Assembly: GCA_009693345.1 (NCBI GenBank)
Contig: SHXL01000111.1
Location: 1-9,004 of the forward strand
Origin: Betaproteobacteria bacterium
Lineage (GTDB): Bacteria > Pseudomonadota > Gammaproteobacteria > Burkholderiales > SG8-39
Direction of reading: 5' to 3'
Length of the DNA: 9,004 nt
This document shows, in pieces, positions 7,408-9,004 of the stretch (positions are counted from its first letter, which is position 1; each line of letters begins with the position of its first letter). The notes below the pieces were generated by a model, which had not been told where the DNA came from, ran no database searches, and was given only the letters and a program-made list of their open reading frames with translations. The position numbers and the translations under genes were made by a program.

Positions 7408-8355
7408 TTACTCGGGCTGGATGCCCGCCAGCTTGACGAGCTTCGCCCAATGCGCGATCTCGCTCTGGATGAACTTTGCGAGCTGCTCCGGATTCATCGG
7501 CGCGACATCGGTTCCGATGAGCGCGAATTTGTCGACGATTTCTTTTTTCTTTACTGCTTTCAGGGTATTTTCAGAAAGTAAATTCACAATTTCCTTCGGC
7601 GTGCCCGCCGGCGCCATGAGCGCGAACCAGGCGATCAGCTCGTAGCCCTGCAACTCCTCGGCGACCGCCGGAACATCAGGCGCGAGCGGGGTGCGCGTGG
7701 CGGAGGTCACGGCGAGCCCTTTCAGTTTGCCGCCCTTCGCTTGCGCCAGCGCGTTGCCCAGGTCGACGAACGTGAACGACAGCGTGCCGCCAAGCACGTC
7801 GGTGACGGTTTGCGGGATGCCTTTGTAGGGAACTTCCACCACGTCCAGCTTGCCCATCGACTTCAGCATCGCCAGGGAAACCTGCGAACCTGCCGAGCCG
7901 TAACCCGAGGAGAGTTTGCCGGGCTTGGAGCGCGCGTCGGCGAGCAAATCCCTGAAGGTCCGGATCGGGGAATCGGACTTGAGCATCAGCATGAAGGACG
8001 TGGTGCCGATGCGCGCCACCGGCGAGAAATCCTTCACCGGGTCGTAGGAGAGCTTCTTGAACAGGCTCACGTTCGCGGCCTGCGGCGTGTTGGTGGTGAG
8101 GAGCAGCGTGTAGCCGTCAGGCGCCGCCTTCGCCACCTCGGCGGCGGCGATCGCCCCCTGCGCGCCGGGCTTGTTCTCCACCACGAAAGGCTGCTTGAGT
8201 TCTTCCTGCAGCTGCTGCCCGGTGAGCCGCGCCACCTGGTCGGTCGCGCTGCCGGCGGGGAAGGGGACGACCAGCTTTACGAGTTTCGAGGGGTAATTTT
8301 GTGCACTTACCTGGGAAGCAAGAACGAACCCGAGGAAAAACAAGAATAATTTCAC
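7408..8355 (-). CDS. Bug/TctC-family periplasmic solute-binding protein (tripartite tricarboxylate transporter type)
   Basis: This is a 315-residue secreted binding protein of the Bug (TctC) family, which captures organic acids or similar small molecules in the periplasm. The signal peptide is residues 1-18: Lys2, a hydrophobic LFLFFLGFVL core, and a likely cleavage after VSA. Mature-protein landmarks are KLVVPFPAGSATDQVAR (the ligand-loop region near 27-43), FVVENKPGAQGAIAAAEVA, PDGYTLLLTTN, YDPVKDFSPVARIG and VPYKGIPQTVTDVLGG, all standard for the family. The start is GTG at 8355, fixed by the signal peptide and by an AGGAGG ribosome site 5 bases upstream. The membrane partners TctA and TctB are not in the window. 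Bug genes are often found without them and beside CoA-transferase genes, as here. The ligand is unknown. One short patch (about 7540-7595) is richer in A and T than the rest of the gene. Confidence 0.95.
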   Translation of the reverse strand: MKLFLFFLGFVLASQVSAQNYPSKLVKLVVPFPAGSATDQVARLTGQQLQEELKQPFVVENKPGAQGAIAAAEVAKAAPDGYTLLLTTNTPQAANVSLFKKLSYDPVKDFSPVARIGTTSFMLMLKSDSPIRTFRDLLADARSKPGKLSSGYGSAGSQVSLAMLKSMGKLDVVEVPYKGIPQTVTDVLGGTLSFTFVDLGNALAQAKGGKLKGLAVTSATRTPLAPDVPAVAEELQGYELIAWFALMAPAGTPKEIVNLLSENTLKAVKKKEIVDKFALIGTDVAPMNPEQLAKFIQSEIAHWAKLVKLAGIQPE

Positions 8356-8360
8356 GAAAA

Positions 8361-8366
8361 CCTCCT
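8361..8366 (-). promoter_or_regulatory. Shine-Dalgarno site of tctC, overlapping the ptsI stop codon
   Basis: The coding strand reads TCCTAGGAGGTTTTCGTG. AGGAGG is a perfect Shine-Dalgarno core 5 bases before the GTG start of tctC, and its first two bases are the last two bases (AG) of the TAG stop of ptsI (8365-8367). This supports the GTG start and suggests that a ribosome finishing ptsI is well placed to begin tctC. Confidence 0.9.
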
Positions 8367-9003
8367 AGGAATTCAGCTTCGCGATGAGCTCGCGCGTCTT
8401 TGCGGGGTCGGACTGGCGCAGCACGCGCTGCGCCAGCGGCTGCGCCTCGGCGAGATTGGTGCGCAGCACGCGCTCCTTGATGACGAGGAGCTGCTGCGAG
8501 TGCATCGAGAAATTGCGCAGGCCAAAGCCCAGCAGCAGGCGCGTAAGCGCGGGGTCGCCCGCCATTTCGCCGCATACCGCGATCGGCGTGCCGCCGCGGT
8601 TGGCAGCCTGGATGGTGTGCGCGATTAGGTTCAGCACCGCCGGGTGCAGCGGATCGTAAAGATGGGCGACCGCGTCGTCGGTCCGGTCGATCGCGAGCGT
8701 GTACTGGATCAGGTCGTTGGTGCCGATGGACAGGAAATCCAGCCGCCGCATGAACATCGGCAGCGCCAGCGCCGCCGCCGGCACCTCGATCATGCCGCCG
8801 ACTTCGACCGCGCTGTCGTAGGCCACGCGCTTGTCATCCAGCTGCTGCTTGGCCTGCTTGAGCATGTTCAGGGCCTGCTCGATCTCATGCGCGTGCGCGA
8901 GCATCGGCAGCAGGATCTTGACGCGCCCGAACTTCGAAGCGCGCAGGATCGCGCGCAGCTGCGCGAGAAAGAGTTGGGGCTCGGCGAGGCAGTAGCGGAT
9001 GGC
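8365..9003 (-). CDS. ptsI: PTS enzyme I (phosphoenolpyruvate-protein phosphotransferase), C-terminal part, 5' end outside the window
   Basis: Enzyme I takes phosphate from phosphoenolpyruvate and passes it to HPr in the cytoplasm; it is the first step of the phosphotransferase system. The visible 212 residues, starting AIRYCLAEPQLFLAQLRAIL at the window edge, are the C-terminal PEP-binding barrel. Landmarks are VKILLPML, VEVGGMIEVPAAALALP, FLSIGTNDLIQYTLAIDR (the Asn of GTND binds PEP), HLYDPLHPAVLNLI, and VCGEMAGD with the general-acid cysteine matching Cys502 of E. coli enzyme I. The C-terminus, RELIAKLNS, is of normal length. The full protein is usually about 575-590 residues, so roughly two thirds lie outside the window. 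Betaproteobacteria often use this enzyme for regulation or for one or two sugars rather than for many. It has no obvious functional tie to the downstream lipid genes, yet the close spacing to tctC suggests a shared transcript. Confidence 0.96.
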   Translation of the reverse strand, partial: AIRYCLAEPQLFLAQLRAILRASKFGRVKILLPMLAHAHEIEQALNMLKQAKQQLDDKRVAYDSAVEVGGMIEVPAAALALPMFMRRLDFLSIGTNDLIQYTLAIDRTDDAVAHLYDPLHPAVLNLIAHTIQAANRGGTPIAVCGEMAGDPALTRLLLGFGLRNFSMHSQQLLVIKERVLRTNLAEAQPLAQRVLRQSDPAKTRELIAKLNS

Positions 9004-9004
9004 G

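Noticed and set aside
7403..7450. TTG start at 7450 for the CoA-transferase
   Set aside because: It would overlap the end of tctC and adds 16 residues unlike the family. The ATG at 7402 gives the typical N-terminus.
1..9004. CRISPR array, tRNA, rRNA, insertion sequence or phage genes
   Set aside because: I saw no regularly spaced repeats, no tRNA- or rRNA-like sequence and no transposase or phage motif in any frame.

Overview
The window is a GC-rich stretch of bacterial DNA, most likely from a betaproteobacterium (Burkholderiales or a relative). The grounds are a Bug/TctC-type periplasmic binding protein next to a family III CoA-transferase, a PTS enzyme I of the type seen in that class, and overall codon use. 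No rRNA or other direct taxonomic marker is present, so the assignment is an inference.

All five genes are on the minus strand, so the transcription order runs from high to low coordinates. First comes the 3' part of ptsI (PTS enzyme I, 8365-9003, running off the window). Next is tctC (Bug-family solute-binding protein, 7408-8355), then a CaiB/BaiF family III acyl-CoA transferase (6203-7402), a PfaD-type FMN enoyl reductase (4824-6206), and a PfaA-like type I polyketide/polyunsaturated fatty acid synthase (103-4827; KS-AT-ACP-ACP-KR, with the KR cut short). The genes are packed head to tail. There are 9 bases between ptsI and tctC, with the tctC Shine-Dalgarno sequence overlapping the ptsI stop codon, and 5 bases between tctC and caiB. 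The next two junctions are ATGA overlaps of 4 bases. No promoter, terminator, tRNA or CRISPR was seen, and no gap is long enough to hold one apart from the anomalous first 100 bases.

The core is the PfaD plus PfaA-like synthase pair. It should make a reduced acyl or polyketide chain, a so-called secondary lipid, from malonyl-type units. The upstream CoA-transferase and binding protein could supply or handle an organic-acid substrate. That combination is the most interesting biology here, but its product cannot be read from the sequence.

The first about 146 bases are structurally abnormal. The minus-strand synthase gene runs into its ketoreductase domain and then breaks off. The expected continuation of that domain is found on the plus strand at 3-95. 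A 40-base copy of the synthase's own AT-ACP linker (1747-1786) sits between the two pieces, and 21-base inverted arms flank it. This looks like a two-step template switch, either an amplification chimera or a misassembly, so the apparent stop of the synthase is probably not real.

A second oddity is a 20-base palindrome of the dRS3/REP-like type, inserted in frame in the linker between the two ACP domains.
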